In this document: piece after piece, positions 15,271 to 24,533 of the stretch
Position numbering within the stretch: position 1 is the first letter of the stretch
Layout: every line of letters begins with the position of its first letter
The notes under the pieces: generated by a model
Databases searched by the model: none
The model's input: only the letters and a program-made list of their open reading frames with translations
Told to the model about the DNA's origin: nothing
Program-made: the position numbers and the translations under genes
Assembly (NCBI GenBank): GCA_017396465.1
Contig: JAFQLU010000008.1
Coordinates: 1 to 32,423, forward strand
Length of the DNA: 32,423 nt
Direction of reading: 5' to 3'
DNA from: Clostridia bacterium
GTDB taxonomy: Bacteria; Bacillota; Clostridia; UBA1381; UBA9506

Positions 15271-16591
15271 TGTCGGTATCGTATCGTTGGGGTGTCCTAA
15301 AAACCGTGTGGACACGGAAAATATGCTGGGAATCTTGGGCGACAAGGGCTATGCCGTTGTGGCATCTCCCGAAGACGCGGATATCATTATCGTTAACACC
15401 TGCGCTTTTATCGACTCTGCCAAGGAAGAATCCATCAGCACCATTTTGGAAATGGCGGAATATAAAAAAGACCGTTGCAAGCTTTTGATTGTTGCAGGCT
15501 GTCTTGCAGAGCGGTATCACGGTGAAATCCCCGATGAGCTCCCCGAAGTGGACGCCATTGTGGGAACCGGGGATTACCATAAAATCGCAGAAGTGATTGC
15601 CGAGGCTGAAAGCGGCGAAAAGCCTGTTCTGTTCGGTCATATCAACGATGAGATTCCGGAAGGTCTGCCCCGTATGCTCAGCACCGGGGGCGCAAGTGCC
15701 TATTTAAAAATTGCAGACGGGTGTGACAATAAGTGCACCTACTGTGTCATCCCTCAGCTCCGTGGCGCATACAGAAGCCGCCCCATGGAAGAAATTTTAA
15801 AAGAAGCAAAAGCTTTAGCGGCAGACGGCATCCGTGAGCTGATTGTAATCGCACAGGACACCACGCGCTACGGCTACGATTTATACGGCACCGAAAAGCT
15901 TTCCGAGCTTTTGGATTGCCTGTCCGAAATCGAAGGGATTCATTGGATTCGCGTGCATTATATGTACCCCGAATCCATCACCGATACCATGGTGGAAACC
16001 TTTGCCAGAAATGATAAAATCGTGAAATACATGGATATTCCCATTCAGCACATCAACGACCGTATTTTAAAGCTGATGGGCAGAAAAACCACCCGCAAGC
16101 AGATTACGGAGCGAATGAATAAGCTTCGTTCACGCATTCCGGGGCTTACCATCCGCACATCCCTGATTGCAGGCTTCCCCACAGAAACGGAAGAGGAATT
16201 TACAGAGCTTTTAGAATTCGTGAAGGAAGCAAAGCTGGAGCGGCTTGGCGCATTTGCCTATTCCAAGGAGGAAAACACCGCGGCGGCAAGGCTTTCCGGT
16301 CAGATTGACGAGGAGGAGAAAATCCGTCGTCAGGATGCGGTTTTAGAGGCTCAGCAGGCGATTTCCGATGCAATGCAGCAGGAAAAAATCGGCAAAACCT
16401 TCGAGGTTTTAGTGGAAGGCTATGACGATGAGAACCTGATGTATTTCGGAAGAACCTATGCAGACTCTATTGAGGTGGACACCACCACATACTTTGCCGC
16501 AGAGGACGAGGTAGAAATCGGAAGCTTTGTTTCCGTGAAAATATTAGACGCCGACAGCTATGACTGCACCGGTGTGCAGGTCACAGACTGA
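15263..16591 (+). CDS. rimO: Ribosomal protein S12 methylthiotransferase RimO
   Basis: The 442-residue radical SAM enzyme adds a methylthio group to an aspartate of ribosomal protein S12. The N-terminal UPF0004 domain has the three cluster cysteines Cys11 (SLGCPKN), Cys47 (NTCAF) and Cys80; the radical SAM domain has Cys154, Cys158 and Cys161 in DGCDNKCTYC; a C-terminal TRAM domain follows. SLGCPKNRVDTE is the RimO, not MiaB, version of the motif. I chose ATG 15263, which overlaps the rpoZ stop by eight bases; in-frame ATGs at 15251 and 15209 are possible. The ribosome site is weak (GAAG), which fits coupling to rpoZ translation. Confidence 0.95.
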   Translation: MTNVGIVSLGCPKNRVDTENMLGILGDKGYAVVASPEDADIIIVNTCAFIDSAKEESISTILEMAEYKKDRCKLLIVAGCLAERYHGEIPDELPEVDAIVGTGDYHKIAEVIAEAESGEKPVLFGHINDEIPEGLPRMLSTGGASAYLKIADGCDNKCTYCVIPQLRGAYRSRPMEEILKEAKALAADGIRELIVIAQDTTRYGYDLYGTEKLSELLDCLSEIEGIHWIRVHYMYPESITDTMVETFARNDKIVKYMDIPIQHINDRILKLMGRKTTRKQITERMNKLRSRIPGLTIRTSLIAGFPTETEEEFTELLEFVKEAKLERLGAFAYSKEENTAAARLSGQIDEEEKIRRQDAVLEAQQAISDAMQQEKIGKTFEVLVEGYDDENLMYFGRTYADSIEVDTTTYFAAEDEVEIGSFVSVKILDADSYDCTGVQVTD

Positions 16592-16605
16592 GAAAGGAGA
16601 CGGCT

Positions 16606-17148
16606 ATGAATACACCAAATAAACTGACACTTCTTCGGGTGATTATGATCCCGCTGTTTATTTTCTTTTATTTATATGACTTTATCCCCGCCTCAAACAT
16701 CATTGCAACCGTTTTGTTCGTTGCAGCATTCTTCACCGACTGGCTGGACGGATATTTAGCACGCAAAACCAATCAGGTTACCGATTTCGGCAAAATTATG
16801 GACCCCTTGGCAGACAAGGTTTTGGTTGCGGCGGCTATGGTCTGCATGACAGGTGAAGGCATCGTAAACCCCTGGATTACCATTGCGGTACTGGCAAGAG
16901 AATTTGCCGTTTCCGGCATCCGCATTGCGGCGGCTGCTGAAGGCAACGTGGTTGCGGCAAGCATCTGGGGAAAACTGAAAACAATGTGGCAGTTCATTGC
17001 CATCACCGTTGCGCTGATTTTCAAAGCTTTAGGGCTTGCGCAGCTGCAGATTATTGTGGATATTCTCATGTGGATCAATCTGGCGTTGACTGTTCTTTCC
17101 GGCATTGACTACATCGTGAAAAACAAAAAATACTTATCCTATAAGTAA
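16606..17148 (+). CDS. pgsA: CDP-diacylglycerol-glycerol-3-phosphate 3-phosphatidyltransferase
   Basis: The 180-residue integral membrane protein makes phosphatidylglycerol phosphate, the committed step to phosphatidylglycerol. The CDP-alcohol phosphotransferase motif is complete: Asp45, Asp48-Gly49, Ala52-Arg53, Gly62, Asp66 and Asp70 in TDWLDGYLAR...FGKIMDPLAD. Hydrophobic segments flank it at about 11-23, 29-45, 73-90, 129-148 and 149-170. AAAGGAG precedes the ATG by about seven bases, and the gene starts 14 bases after rimO. It is the last gene of the operon and is followed by a terminator hairpin. Confidence 0.95.
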   Translation: MNTPNKLTLLRVIMIPLFIFFYLYDFIPASNIIATVLFVAAFFTDWLDGYLARKTNQVTDFGKIMDPLADKVLVAAAMVCMTGEGIVNPWITIAVLAREFAVSGIRIAAAAEGNVVAASIWGKLKTMWQFIAITVALIFKALGLAQLQIIVDILMWINLALTVLSGIDYIVKNKKYLSYK

Positions 17149-17154
17149 GTTCTT

Positions 17155-17184
17155 CGGCTGTTCGGTTCCGGACAGCCGATTTTT
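17155..17184 (+). terminator. Rho-independent terminator after pgsA
   Basis: CGGCTGT (17155-17161) and ACAGCCG (17172-17178) form the stem, extended inward by a T-G and a C-G pair, followed by ATTTTTG. It ends only about 32 bases before the citrate synthase start, so any promoter for that gene must overlap it or lie further upstream. Confidence 0.85.
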
Positions 17185-17216
17185 GTCTTGATACCCATAA
17201 AGATTGGAGGAACCAT

Positions 17217-18584
17217 ATGTCTATGAAAAATTACTCTGCCGTGACGGAGGAAGTGAAAACCCTCGCGGCACTTTGCACCAAAAATAATCACATCACACCG
17301 GATTTATACGATACCCATCAGGTAAAACGCGGTCTTCGAGATTTAGACGGCAAGGGCGTTGTAACCGGGCTTACGGAGATTTCCCATATCGTTTCATCAA
17401 AAACCGTGGACGGAAAAAGCGTTCCCTGCGAGGGCGAGCTTTATTATCGGGGCATTGACGTAAAACACCTGGTAAACGGCTTTTTGTCGGAAAACCGTTT
17501 CGGATTTGAAGAAACGGTGTATCTGCTTCTGTTTGGCGAGCTTCCTTCCGAGGCGGCACTTGCTGATTTTCGTATGCTTTTAGCCGATGCCAGAACTCTT
17601 CCGAAAAATTTTGTCCGCGACGTTATCATGAAAGCGCCCAACGAGGACATTATGAACTCGCTGGCAAAAAGTGTGTTGACCCTTTATTCCTACGATAAAA
17701 ATGCAAACGATTTATCCATTCCCAACGTACTGCGCCAATGCCTGCACCTGATTGCAAACTTCCCTCTGCTTTCGGTGTATTCCTATCGGGCATACCGGCA
17801 CTATATCAAGGGAAAAGGCTTGATTATTCATAATCCCGACAAAAACCTTTCCACCGCGGAAAACATTCTGCGTCTTCTGCGTCCCGACAAGAGCTTCACC
17901 CCCTTAGAAGCGCGGCTTCTGGATTTAGCATTGGTGCTTCACGCAGAGCACGGCGGCGGTAATAACTCCACCTTCACCAACCACGTGGTAACCTCCTCCG
18001 GCACGGATACTTATTCTGCCATGGCGGCTTCTCTGTGCTCCTTAAAAGGACCCAAGCACGGCGGCGCCAACATTAAGGTTACCCATATGTTCCGCGACAT
18101 CAAAAAGCACGTTTCCGACTGGGAGGATGAAGACGCACTTCGCGCATATCTTACCAAAATCTTAAATAAGGAAGCGTTCGACCGCACCGGTCTCATATAC
18201 GGTATGGGGCACGCGGTGTATTCCATTTCCGACCCCAGAGCAGGCGTGTTCCGCGATTTTGTGGGTAAGCTTTCCGTGGAAAAAGGAAGAGAAAAGGAAT
18301 TTGCCCTTTATAATAAGGTAGCCGAGCTTTCCACCGAGATTATCTCGGAAAAGAGAAAAATCTATAAAGGCGTGAGCCCCAACATTGATTTCTACAGCGG
18401 TTTTGCCTACTCCATGATGGAACTGCCCGAAGAGCTTTACACACCCATTTTCGCCGTTGCCCGTGTGGCCGGCTGGAGTGCGCACCGCATCGAAGAACTG
18501 ATAAACGCCGGCAAAATCATCCGTCCGGCATATAAGGCTGTGTCGAAGACGGCGCCTTATGTGAAGCTGAGCGAAAGGAAATAA
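17217..18584 (+). CDS. Citrate (Si)-synthase family enzyme
   Basis: The 455-residue protein condenses oxaloacetate and acetyl-CoA to citrate. The three catalytic residues align: His281 in PKHGGANIK, His332 in GMGHAVY and Asp391 in GVSPNIDFYSG. His245 in LHAEHGGG is also conserved. The N-terminal extension of about 60 residues and the total length are typical of the Clostridia type. AGGAGG lies six bases before the ATG at 17217. No clear promoter is seen in the 32 bases after the pgsA terminator, so it may depend on read-through or an overlapping promoter. No terminator follows, so transcripts probably continue into the secreted-protein gene. With aconitase and isocitrate dehydrogenase downstream it forms the route from oxaloacetate to 2-oxoglutarate. 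Confidence 0.95.
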   Translation: MSMKNYSAVTEEVKTLAALCTKNNHITPDLYDTHQVKRGLRDLDGKGVVTGLTEISHIVSSKTVDGKSVPCEGELYYRGIDVKHLVNGFLSENRFGFEETVYLLLFGELPSEAALADFRMLLADARTLPKNFVRDVIMKAPNEDIMNSLAKSVLTLYSYDKNANDLSIPNVLRQCLHLIANFPLLSVYSYRAYRHYIKGKGLIIHNPDKNLSTAENILRLLRPDKSFTPLEARLLDLALVLHAEHGGGNNSTFTNHVVTSSGTDTYSAMAASLCSLKGPKHGGANIKVTHMFRDIKKHVSDWEDEDALRAYLTKILNKEAFDRTGLIYGMGHAVYSISDPRAGVFRDFVGKLSVEKGREKEFALYNKVAELSTEIISEKRKIYKGVSPNIDFYSGFAYSMMELPEELYTPIFAVARVAGWSAHRIEELINAGKIIRPAYKAVSKTAPYVKLSERK

Positions 18585-18589
18585 ATTCC

Positions 18590-18618
18590 TTGACAAAACG
18601 CGTTTTCTGCGATAAAAT
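18590..18618 (+). promoter_or_regulatory. Sigma-A promoter of the secreted CBM-like protein gene
   Basis: TTGACA (18590-18595), a 17-base spacer and TAAAAT (18613-18618). It starts six bases after the citrate synthase stop codon and gives the secreted protein its own strong expression. Confidence 0.87.
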
Positions 18619-18652
18619 AAAAGTGTATAACTATATGAAAGGGAGAATCTAT

Positions 18653-21055
18653 ATGAAAAAAGCATTATCTGTCATTCTGGCAATGCTGATGCTTCTGACT
18701 ATAACCCCTATGGCATTTGCAGAAGTAATTGCAAACGGCGAAACACCCCTTGCTATTGCGGCAGACACTGAAACCAAAATTGACCTGGAAAACTACCCGA
18801 ACGGTGAACTCACCGATCTGGAAGGAAACATCGCACCATATACAATGGAGGTGCATAAAAATGACGCAAACTCTTATGTGTTCAGTGGAGGACTAAAGGG
18901 TATAAACCTCACACAAACCCTGAAATTCAATGTTACTGAGGCAAATACATACGATATTGAGATGGTGTACACCGATGCAGATTATCTCAGTAAAATCAAT
19001 GTCGCTTTAAACGGTGTATCCGTTCCCGCATTCTACATTGCACAGGCAATTGCGGATACAACAGCAGAAGACGGCTCTACTGTGTACTATTTTGAAAAAG
19101 ATTTTGCGGCACACAAAAAAGTGTTCCGTGCTGACCTTTCCGCTGGGGATAACACCTTAACAATCACCTTCCCCGAAAGAACCGGCTCATTGGCAGGCAC
19201 CATTGCATTTGCTGCGGACTATGTTTCTTTCACCCCTGTTGCAAAACAGACACCTGCTGCTGTCAGCGGAAACGAGACAACTACCATTGAAGCGGAAACT
19301 TTGACATTTAACACCACACTTGCAGGCGATATGGATATCTATGTTCACAATTACTCCACACCTGTGGTCAATGACAGTTGTACCGCTTTCGGTTTCACAG
19401 AAAAAAATTACAATAACACGCCTTTGAAAATGACTATTCCGATTAACGTGGAAAAAGCAGGTTATTACGATGTGGAAGCGATCATGAACAAAGGCGAATC
19501 CTGGCTTTCCTCTGCAACCTTATACAGTTCTGCAAGAGGCAAGCTTTTAACCAGCAGCGGTTCCAAATATCTGAAAGCAACTTCGGAAAACAAACTTGGC
19601 GGTCAGGCTACAGGGATTTATGGAAAACGTACTTATCTGCCTGCCGGAGAACAGACCTTAACAATCGACATTGGCACAAGACCGGAAGCTGCCCCCGGTG
19701 GCATCTGGTTCCTCGCCGATAAGATTTCCCTGACACCGGTAACACATACCGCTGAAGAATCAGCAGTGATTCCTGCTGCAGGCGGTACGGTAGAGTACGA
19801 AGATTTCCAAAACTATGTCAACGACGAAATCCCCGTTACCATCTATAACGCAACAACTGCCGCAGGTAATATGGCTTCCGGCTCTTCTTTCATAAAGTTT
19901 GATACCGGCGCAAGAAGCTATGATTTTTATATCGACATTCCCGTTTATGTGGAAAAGGCAGGCTTCTACGATTTAGACCTGATCGGCTCCTCTGCCGGCT
20001 CAAATGATCTCTATATTGACGGAGCTTCTGTTACTTTTACAAAGGGAACCAACATTGGTAACTACGACAACACCACCCACATAGGTGATTATTACTGCGT
20101 GAAATATTTCCCTGCAGTGCAGTACGAAAGCCGTGTATTCCTTGCAGCAGGCGCGCACACCTTCACGACCAAATCGCAGAGACGTGCAAACCAGTCTTAC
20201 GACGTTGCAAACATATACGATTGCATCATGCTGGAGCCCCATCTGCCCGAAGCAGTATCTGTATCCGCCGATGCAACCGCAAGCATCCAGCTGGAAAATT
20301 ACACAAATTATATTTCAGCTGATAACACATCTCAGCTGAAAAGCAACTACTCCACAAAGGAATATGCAAAAGGCAAAGTCCTGAACATAACCGAAATCCC
20401 CACAAAGGACGGCTTATATATCAATGTCCCGATTACCGTGGCAGAAGACGGCAAATACTTCGTTGAGTTATACGCCAGCCTCGGTAACGGCGGATATGTA
20501 AGCTATGCTGATGTAAAAGTGGACGGGAACCCCGTTGTGTATAACAAACCGGAATATGATTTAGAAGATTTGTCATTAGATGCAGACGGCAACATCGACT
20601 ATGTAAACAACAACTACAAAATGCATCGCTTTGGTGCATATGTTGATCTCACCGCCGGTGAGCATCTCGTTACCTACTATGCACAGAAGAGAAGCAAATA
20701 CAGCGAAACAGACAAAAATCAGCAGCAAGAGGTTGCAGCAGGATATTACCGCGTTACAAACGTGGTAGACCGCATTGACTTTACAAAATGCGAAAACTCT
20801 GCTGTTTACTTGCAGGAAAGCAGCTCTGTATCTGTGATTGCATATCCGGAAAAAGCCATGACCGGTAAAGCAATCATCGCATTGTACAGCGGCAAAGAGT
20901 TGGTTGGCATTAAGCCTTTCGATATTACAGACGCACAGCTGATTTCCGACACAGTTCCCTGTTCTAAGAAACCGGATACCGCAAAAGTATTCGTTTGGAA
21001 AGATTTAGAGAACTTTGAGCCTGAAATGGAATCCATTGTTTTAGCTGTTCAGTAA
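18653..21055 (+). CDS. Secreted protein of four tandem CBM6/35-like modules and an Ig-like end
   Basis: The 800-residue protein starts with a clear signal peptide (MKKALSVILAMLMLLTITPMAFA, cut near residue 23). Four modules of similar plan follow at about 35-197, 205-363, 370-530 and 533-712. Each opens with an acidic-aromatic strand (KIDLENYPN, TIEAETLTF, TVEYEDFQNY, SIQLENYTNY), has a GYYDVE/GFYDLD-type core strand, and a late AGEQTLTI/AGAHTFT strand, as in CBM6 and CBM35 beta-sandwiches. The last 85 residues (ending KVFVWKDLENFEPEMESIVLAVQ) resemble an Ig-like end domain of secreted Clostridia carbohydrate enzymes. No catalytic, SLH, dockerin or sortase motif is seen. AAAGGGAG precedes ATG 18653; a longer open frame from 18590 includes the promoter and is rejected. 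It may bind a glycan on the cell or outside; this is inference. Confidence 0.78.
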   Translation: MKKALSVILAMLMLLTITPMAFAEVIANGETPLAIAADTETKIDLENYPNGELTDLEGNIAPYTMEVHKNDANSYVFSGGLKGINLTQTLKFNVTEANTYDIEMVYTDADYLSKINVALNGVSVPAFYIAQAIADTTAEDGSTVYYFEKDFAAHKKVFRADLSAGDNTLTITFPERTGSLAGTIAFAADYVSFTPVAKQTPAAVSGNETTTIEAETLTFNTTLAGDMDIYVHNYSTPVVNDSCTAFGFTEKNYNNTPLKMTIPINVEKAGYYDVEAIMNKGESWLSSATLYSSARGKLLTSSGSKYLKATSENKLGGQATGIYGKRTYLPAGEQTLTIDIGTRPEAAPGGIWFLADKISLTPVTHTAEESAVIPAAGGTVEYEDFQNYVNDEIPVTIYNATTAAGNMASGSSFIKFDTGARSYDFYIDIPVYVEKAGFYDLDLIGSSAGSNDLYIDGASVTFTKGTNIGNYDNTTHIGDYYCVKYFPAVQYESRVFLAAGAHTFTTKSQRRANQSYDVANIYDCIMLEPHLPEAVSVSADATASIQLENYTNYISADNTSQLKSNYSTKEYAKGKVLNITEIPTKDGLYINVPITVAEDGKYFVELYASLGNGGYVSYADVKVDGNPVVYNKPEYDLEDLSLDADGNIDYVNNNYKMHRFGAYVDLTAGEHLVTYYAQKRSKYSETDKNQQQEVAAGYYRVTNVVDRIDFTKCENSAVYLQESSSVSVIAYPEKAMTGKAIIALYSGKELVGIKPFDITDAQLISDTVPCSKKPDTAKVFVWKDLENFEPEMESIVLAVQ

Positions 21056-21067
21056 ATTCCAAAATGT

Positions 21068-21095
21068 AAGGGAGCGAAACTTTCGCTCCCTTTTG
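21068..21095 (+). terminator. Terminator of the secreted CBM-like gene
   Basis: GGGAGCGAAA (21070-21079) and TTTCGCTCCC (21081-21090) form a stem flanked by AA/TT pairs and followed by TTTTG. It starts 13 bases after the stop codon. Confidence 0.88.
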
Positions 21096-21109
21096 TTGTA
21101 TCACAAAGA

Positions 21110-21141
21110 GGCGGGCTTGCCAAATCGAGCCCGTCTTTTTT
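21110..21141 (+). terminator. Second, tandem terminator
   Basis: GGCGGGCT (21110-21117) and AGCCCGTC (21128-21135) pair with one G-T wobble, followed by six T residues (21136-21141). Together with the first hairpin it isolates aconitase from upstream transcription. Confidence 0.8.
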
Positions 21142-21208
21142 ATTGTCCAAAAGACATTTGCCAAATGAATGGCGGTTGTGGCAAAACGCCGAAAAATATG
21201 CGTATTCG

Positions 21209-21237
21209 TTGACAATGCGCCCTTTTTATGATATAAT
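21209..21237 (+). promoter_or_regulatory. Full-consensus sigma-A promoter of the aconitase-IDH operon
   Basis: TTGACA (21209-21214), a 17-base spacer and TATAAT (21232-21237), 47 bases before the aconitase ATG. All twelve hexamer positions are consensus. Confidence 0.92.
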
Positions 21238-21284
21238 ATTTCATTATTATAAAATAGTAGTAATATACGAAAGGAAGAAGATTT

Positions 21285-23219
21285 ATGGGACTCACTTTAA
21301 CCGAAAAAATTCTCAAAGCCCACATTGTGGACGGAGAATTTGTGAAAGGAACAGAAATCGGTATTAAAATCGACCAGACATTACCGCAGGACGCAACAGG
21401 TACCATGGCATATTTGGAATTTGAAGCCATCGGTATTCCCCGTGTGAAAACAGAGCGTTCCGTTGCATATATCGACCATAACACACTGCAGTCCGGCTTT
21501 GAAAACGCAGACGACCACCGCTTTATCGGCTCCGTTGCCAAAAAGCACGGTATTTATTTCTCCCGTCCCGGTAACGGCATCTGCCATCAGGTGCACCTGG
21601 AGCGCTTCGGCGTGCCCGGCAAAACCCTGATTGGTTCCGATAGCCACACTCCCACCGGCGGCGGTATCGGTATGATTGCCATCGGCGCAGGCGGCTTGGA
21701 CGTTGCTGTAGCTATGGGCGGCGGTGCATATTATATTACATATCCCAACATTGTGAAAGTGAACTTAACCGGTAAACTCTCTCCCTGGTGTGCGGCAAAG
21801 GACGTAATCTTAGAAGTCTTAAAGCGCATGTCCGTAAAAGGCGGCGTGGGCAAGGTGATTGAATACTGCGGCGAAGGCGTTGCTTCCCTTTCCGTCCCCG
21901 AGCGTGCAACCATCACCAATATGGGTGCAGAATTAGGCGCAACAACCTCCATCTTCCCCTCTGACGAAGTGACAAAGGCATTTTTAAAGGCGCAGAAGCG
22001 CGAAGATGTATGGGTTCCCCTTGCGGCAGACGAAGATGCGGTTTATGATGAAGTGATTGAAATCAACCTTTCCGACATTGAGCCTGCGGCGGCTTGTCCC
22101 CATATGCCCGACAACGTAAAAGGTCTTTCCGAACTGGGAAATATGAAAATTGACCAGGTTTGTATCGGCTCCTGCACCAACAGTTCCCTGCAGGATATGA
22201 TGAAAGTAGCATACATTTTAAAGGGCAAAACCGTGCATCCCGATGTTTCCCTTTCTATCGCACCGGGCTCTAAACAGGTTTTAAATATGTTGGCTGAAAA
22301 CGGCGCGTTATCTGCTATGATTGATGCAGGCGCAAGAATTTTGGAAAGCGCTTGCGGTCCTTGTATCGGTATGGGACAGTCCCCCAACTCCGGCGGTATA
22401 TCCTTACGTACCTTTAACCGTAACTTTGAAGGCCGCTCCGGCACCAAAGACGGTCAGATTTATCTGGTATCTCCCGAGGTTGCGGCAGTTTCTGCCATCA
22501 ACGGCGTTTTAACCGATCCCAGAACCTTAGGCGATATGCCCGAATTCCCCATGCCGGAAGAATTTAAAATTAATGATAACATGATTGAGCCTCCCGCATC
22601 TGTGGAGGATATGGACAGCGTGGAAATTCTCCGCGGTCCCAACATCAAGCCTTATCCCGAAACTGCACCTTTAGCAGACGATTTAGAGTGTGCTTGCTCC
22701 TTGAAGGTGGAAGACAACATCACCACAGACCATATCATGCCTGCCGGTGCTAAAATTCTGCCCCTTCGTTCCAACATTCCGAAAATTTCCGAGCATTGCT
22801 TCACCGTTTGTGATGAAAGCTTCCCGACTCGTGCAAAAGGGCTGGGCAAGAGCATCATCGTTGGCGGCGCGAACTACGGTCAGGGTTCCTCCCGTGAGCA
22901 CGCGGCACTGGCTCCTCTGTATTTAGGCGTTAAAATCGTGCTGACAAAATCCTTTGCACGTATTCACCGCTCCAACTTAATCAATGCAGGTATTCTGCCC
23001 TTAACCTTTGTAAACGAAGCAGACTACGATAAAATTACCCAGGGCGACATGCTTTCCGCTTCCGGCTTGATTGAAGCGGTAAAGAGCGGCTCCGACATTG
23101 TTCTTACAAACAAAACCACAGGCGAAACCATTCCCTGTAAATGCGAGCTTTCCGACCGCGCAAAAGATATCATTTTAGCAGGCGGATTACTCGACTTCAC
23201 CCGTGAAAGCTTAAAATAA
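21285..23219 (+). CDS. Aconitate hydratase, short (Aquifex) type
   Basis: The 644-residue enzyme isomerises citrate to isocitrate through cis-aconitate using a [4Fe-4S] cluster. The three cluster cysteines are Cys297 in GSCTNSS, and Cys357 and Cys360 in ACGPCIGMG. SDSHTPTGGG (118-127) and the C-terminal swivel domain GANYGQGSSREHAALAP are intact. At 644 residues it is much shorter than the AcnA and AcnB types and matches the Aquifex-type family common in anaerobic Clostridia. GGAAG lies about nine bases before the ATG. It is the first gene of an operon with the isocitrate dehydrogenase gene 32 bases downstream. A role in isopropylmalate isomerisation is unlikely because the large and small domains are fused and no leu genes are near. 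Confidence 0.95.
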   Translation: MGLTLTEKILKAHIVDGEFVKGTEIGIKIDQTLPQDATGTMAYLEFEAIGIPRVKTERSVAYIDHNTLQSGFENADDHRFIGSVAKKHGIYFSRPGNGICHQVHLERFGVPGKTLIGSDSHTPTGGGIGMIAIGAGGLDVAVAMGGGAYYITYPNIVKVNLTGKLSPWCAAKDVILEVLKRMSVKGGVGKVIEYCGEGVASLSVPERATITNMGAELGATTSIFPSDEVTKAFLKAQKREDVWVPLAADEDAVYDEVIEINLSDIEPAAACPHMPDNVKGLSELGNMKIDQVCIGSCTNSSLQDMMKVAYILKGKTVHPDVSLSIAPGSKQVLNMLAENGALSAMIDAGARILESACGPCIGMGQSPNSGGISLRTFNRNFEGRSGTKDGQIYLVSPEVAAVSAINGVLTDPRTLGDMPEFPMPEEFKINDNMIEPPASVEDMDSVEILRGPNIKPYPETAPLADDLECACSLKVEDNITTDHIMPAGAKILPLRSNIPKISEHCFTVCDESFPTRAKGLGKSIIVGGANYGQGSSREHAALAPLYLGVKIVLTKSFARIHRSNLINAGILPLTFVNEADYDKITQGDMLSASGLIEAVKSGSDIVLTNKTTGETIPCKCELSDRAKDIILAGGLLDFTRESLK

Positions 23220-23251
23220 TTTCTGTATCATAAGGAAAGGAAGATAGATAT

Positions 23252-24466
23252 ATGGCTAAAATTCAGATGAAAACGCCCCTCGTTGAGATGGACGGCGACG
23301 AAATGACCAGAATTATCTGGAAAATGATTAAGGATATTTTAATTCATCCTTATATTGACCTGAAAAGTGAGTACTACGATTTAGGTCTTCCCTACAGAAA
23401 CGAGACCAATGACCAGGTAACCATCGATTCAGCCGAGGCTACTAAAAAATACGGCGTTGCAGTAAAATGCGCAACCATCACCCCCAACGCTGCAAGAATG
23501 CCCGAATATAACTTAAAGGAAATGTGGAAATCTCCCAACGGCACCATCCGTGCCGCTTTGGACGGTACCGTGTTCCGTACACCCATTATCGTAAAAGGTA
23601 TCACACCTTACATTCCCACATGGACAAAGCCTATCACCATTGCCCGTCACGCATATGGCGATGTGTATAAAAACACAGAAATGCAGGTGCCGGCAAATTC
23701 TAAATGCGAGCTGGTTTGCACCGATAAGGACGGTAATGAAAGCCGCGAAGTGATTCACACCTTCGGTGACACCGCAGGTATCATCCAGGGCATGCACAAC
23801 ACAGATAAATCCATTGCAAGCTTTGCAAGAAGCTGCTTTAATTTTGCGCTTGACACCAAGCAGGATTTATGGTTTGCAACAAAGGATACCATCTCCAAAA
23901 AATATGACCACAGATTCAAGGATATTTTTGCTGAAATCTTTGAAGCAGAATACAAAGAGAAGTTTGATGCATTAGGCATTGAATATTTCTACACCTTGAT
24001 TGACGATGCAGTTGCTCGTGTTATCCGCTCCGAGGGCGGCTATATCTGGGCTTGCAAAAACTACGACGGCGATGTTATGAGTGACATGGTTGCAACCGCA
24101 TACGGGAGCCTTGCTATGATGACATCCGTTCTGGTTTCTCCCGACGGCGTGTATGAATACGAAGCCGCTCACGGCACCGTTCAGCGCCACTACTACAAGC
24201 ACTTGAAAGGCGAAAAAACCTCCACAAACAGCGTGGCTACCCTGTTTGCATGGACGGGTGCTCTGCGTAAGCGTGGCGAGCTGGATGAACTGCCCGGGCT
24301 GATGAACTTTGCTGACTGTTTAGAAAAGGCAACCATCCAGACCATCGAAGAGGGCGTTATGACCGGCGATTTATACCTTTTATCTTCTCTTTCCAACAAG
24401 ACCAAGGTTGACACCGAGGAATTTTTAGTGGAAGTTGACAAGCGCCTGAAGGCTCTTTTAGCATAA
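23252..24466 (+). CDS. NADP-dependent isocitrate dehydrogenase, homodimeric (eukaryote-like) type
   Basis: The 404-residue enzyme oxidises isocitrate to 2-oxoglutarate and CO2 with NADP. It is of the type II homodimeric class also found in mitochondria: [18 protein letters not shown] at the start, [16 protein letters not shown] (substrate-binding Ser and Arg), [31 protein letters not shown] (metal-binding aspartates) and [35 protein letters not shown] (NADP binding). AAAGGAAG precedes the ATG. It lies 32 bases after aconitase with no promoter between, so the two are cotranscribed. The gene ends before a terminator that overlaps the start of yunB. With citrate synthase it supplies 2-oxoglutarate for glutamate and NADPH for biosynthesis. 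Confidence 0.95.
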   Translation: MAKIQMKTPLVEMDGDEMTRIIWKMIKDILIHPYIDLKSEYYDLGLPYRNETNDQVTIDSAEATKKYGVAVKCATITPNAARMPEYNLKEMWKSPNGTIRAALDGTVFRTPIIVKGITPYIPTWTKPITIARHAYGDVYKNTEMQVPANSKCELVCTDKDGNESREVIHTFGDTAGIIQGMHNTDKSIASFARSCFNFALDTKQDLWFATKDTISKKYDHRFKDIFAEIFEAEYKEKFDALGIEYFYTLIDDAVARVIRSEGGYIWACKNYDGDVMSDMVATAYGSLAMMTSVLVSPDGVYEYEAAHGTVQRHYYKHLKGEKTSTNSVATLFAWTGALRKRGELDELPGLMNFADCLEKATIQTIEEGVMTGDLYLLSSLSNKTKVDTEEFLVEVDKRLKALLA

Positions 24467-24481
24467 TTTCATAAAGCAAAT

Positions 24482-24533
24482 CACCCCTTTTTCCGTACCG
24501 GCATATACTGGTACTGTGAAAAGGGGTGTTTTT
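24482..24533 (+). terminator. Terminator of the aconitase-IDH operon overlapping the yunB ribosome site
   Basis: CACCCCTTTT (24482-24491) pairs with AAAAGGGGTG (24519-24528), and GTACC (24495-24499) with GGTAC (24510-24514) after a small internal loop; five T residues (24529-24533) follow. The 3' arm is also the yunB ribosome binding site, and the T run touches the yunB ATG at 24534. Confidence 0.75.
24502..24509 (+). promoter_or_regulatory. Sigma-E-like -10 element before yunB
   Basis: CATATACT fits the sporulation sigma-E -10 pattern CATAYNNT at every fixed position, and yunB of B. subtilis is a sigma-E gene. No convincing -35 is present at 13-15 bases upstream, since that stretch is the C-rich stem of the terminator. 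A start point about seven bases beyond would fall in or near 24516-24518. Confidence 0.3.

Noticed and set aside
17185..17216. Separate sigma-A promoter for citrate synthase
   Set aside because: Only 32 bases lie between the terminator and the start codon, and no pair of acceptable -35 and -10 boxes is seen.
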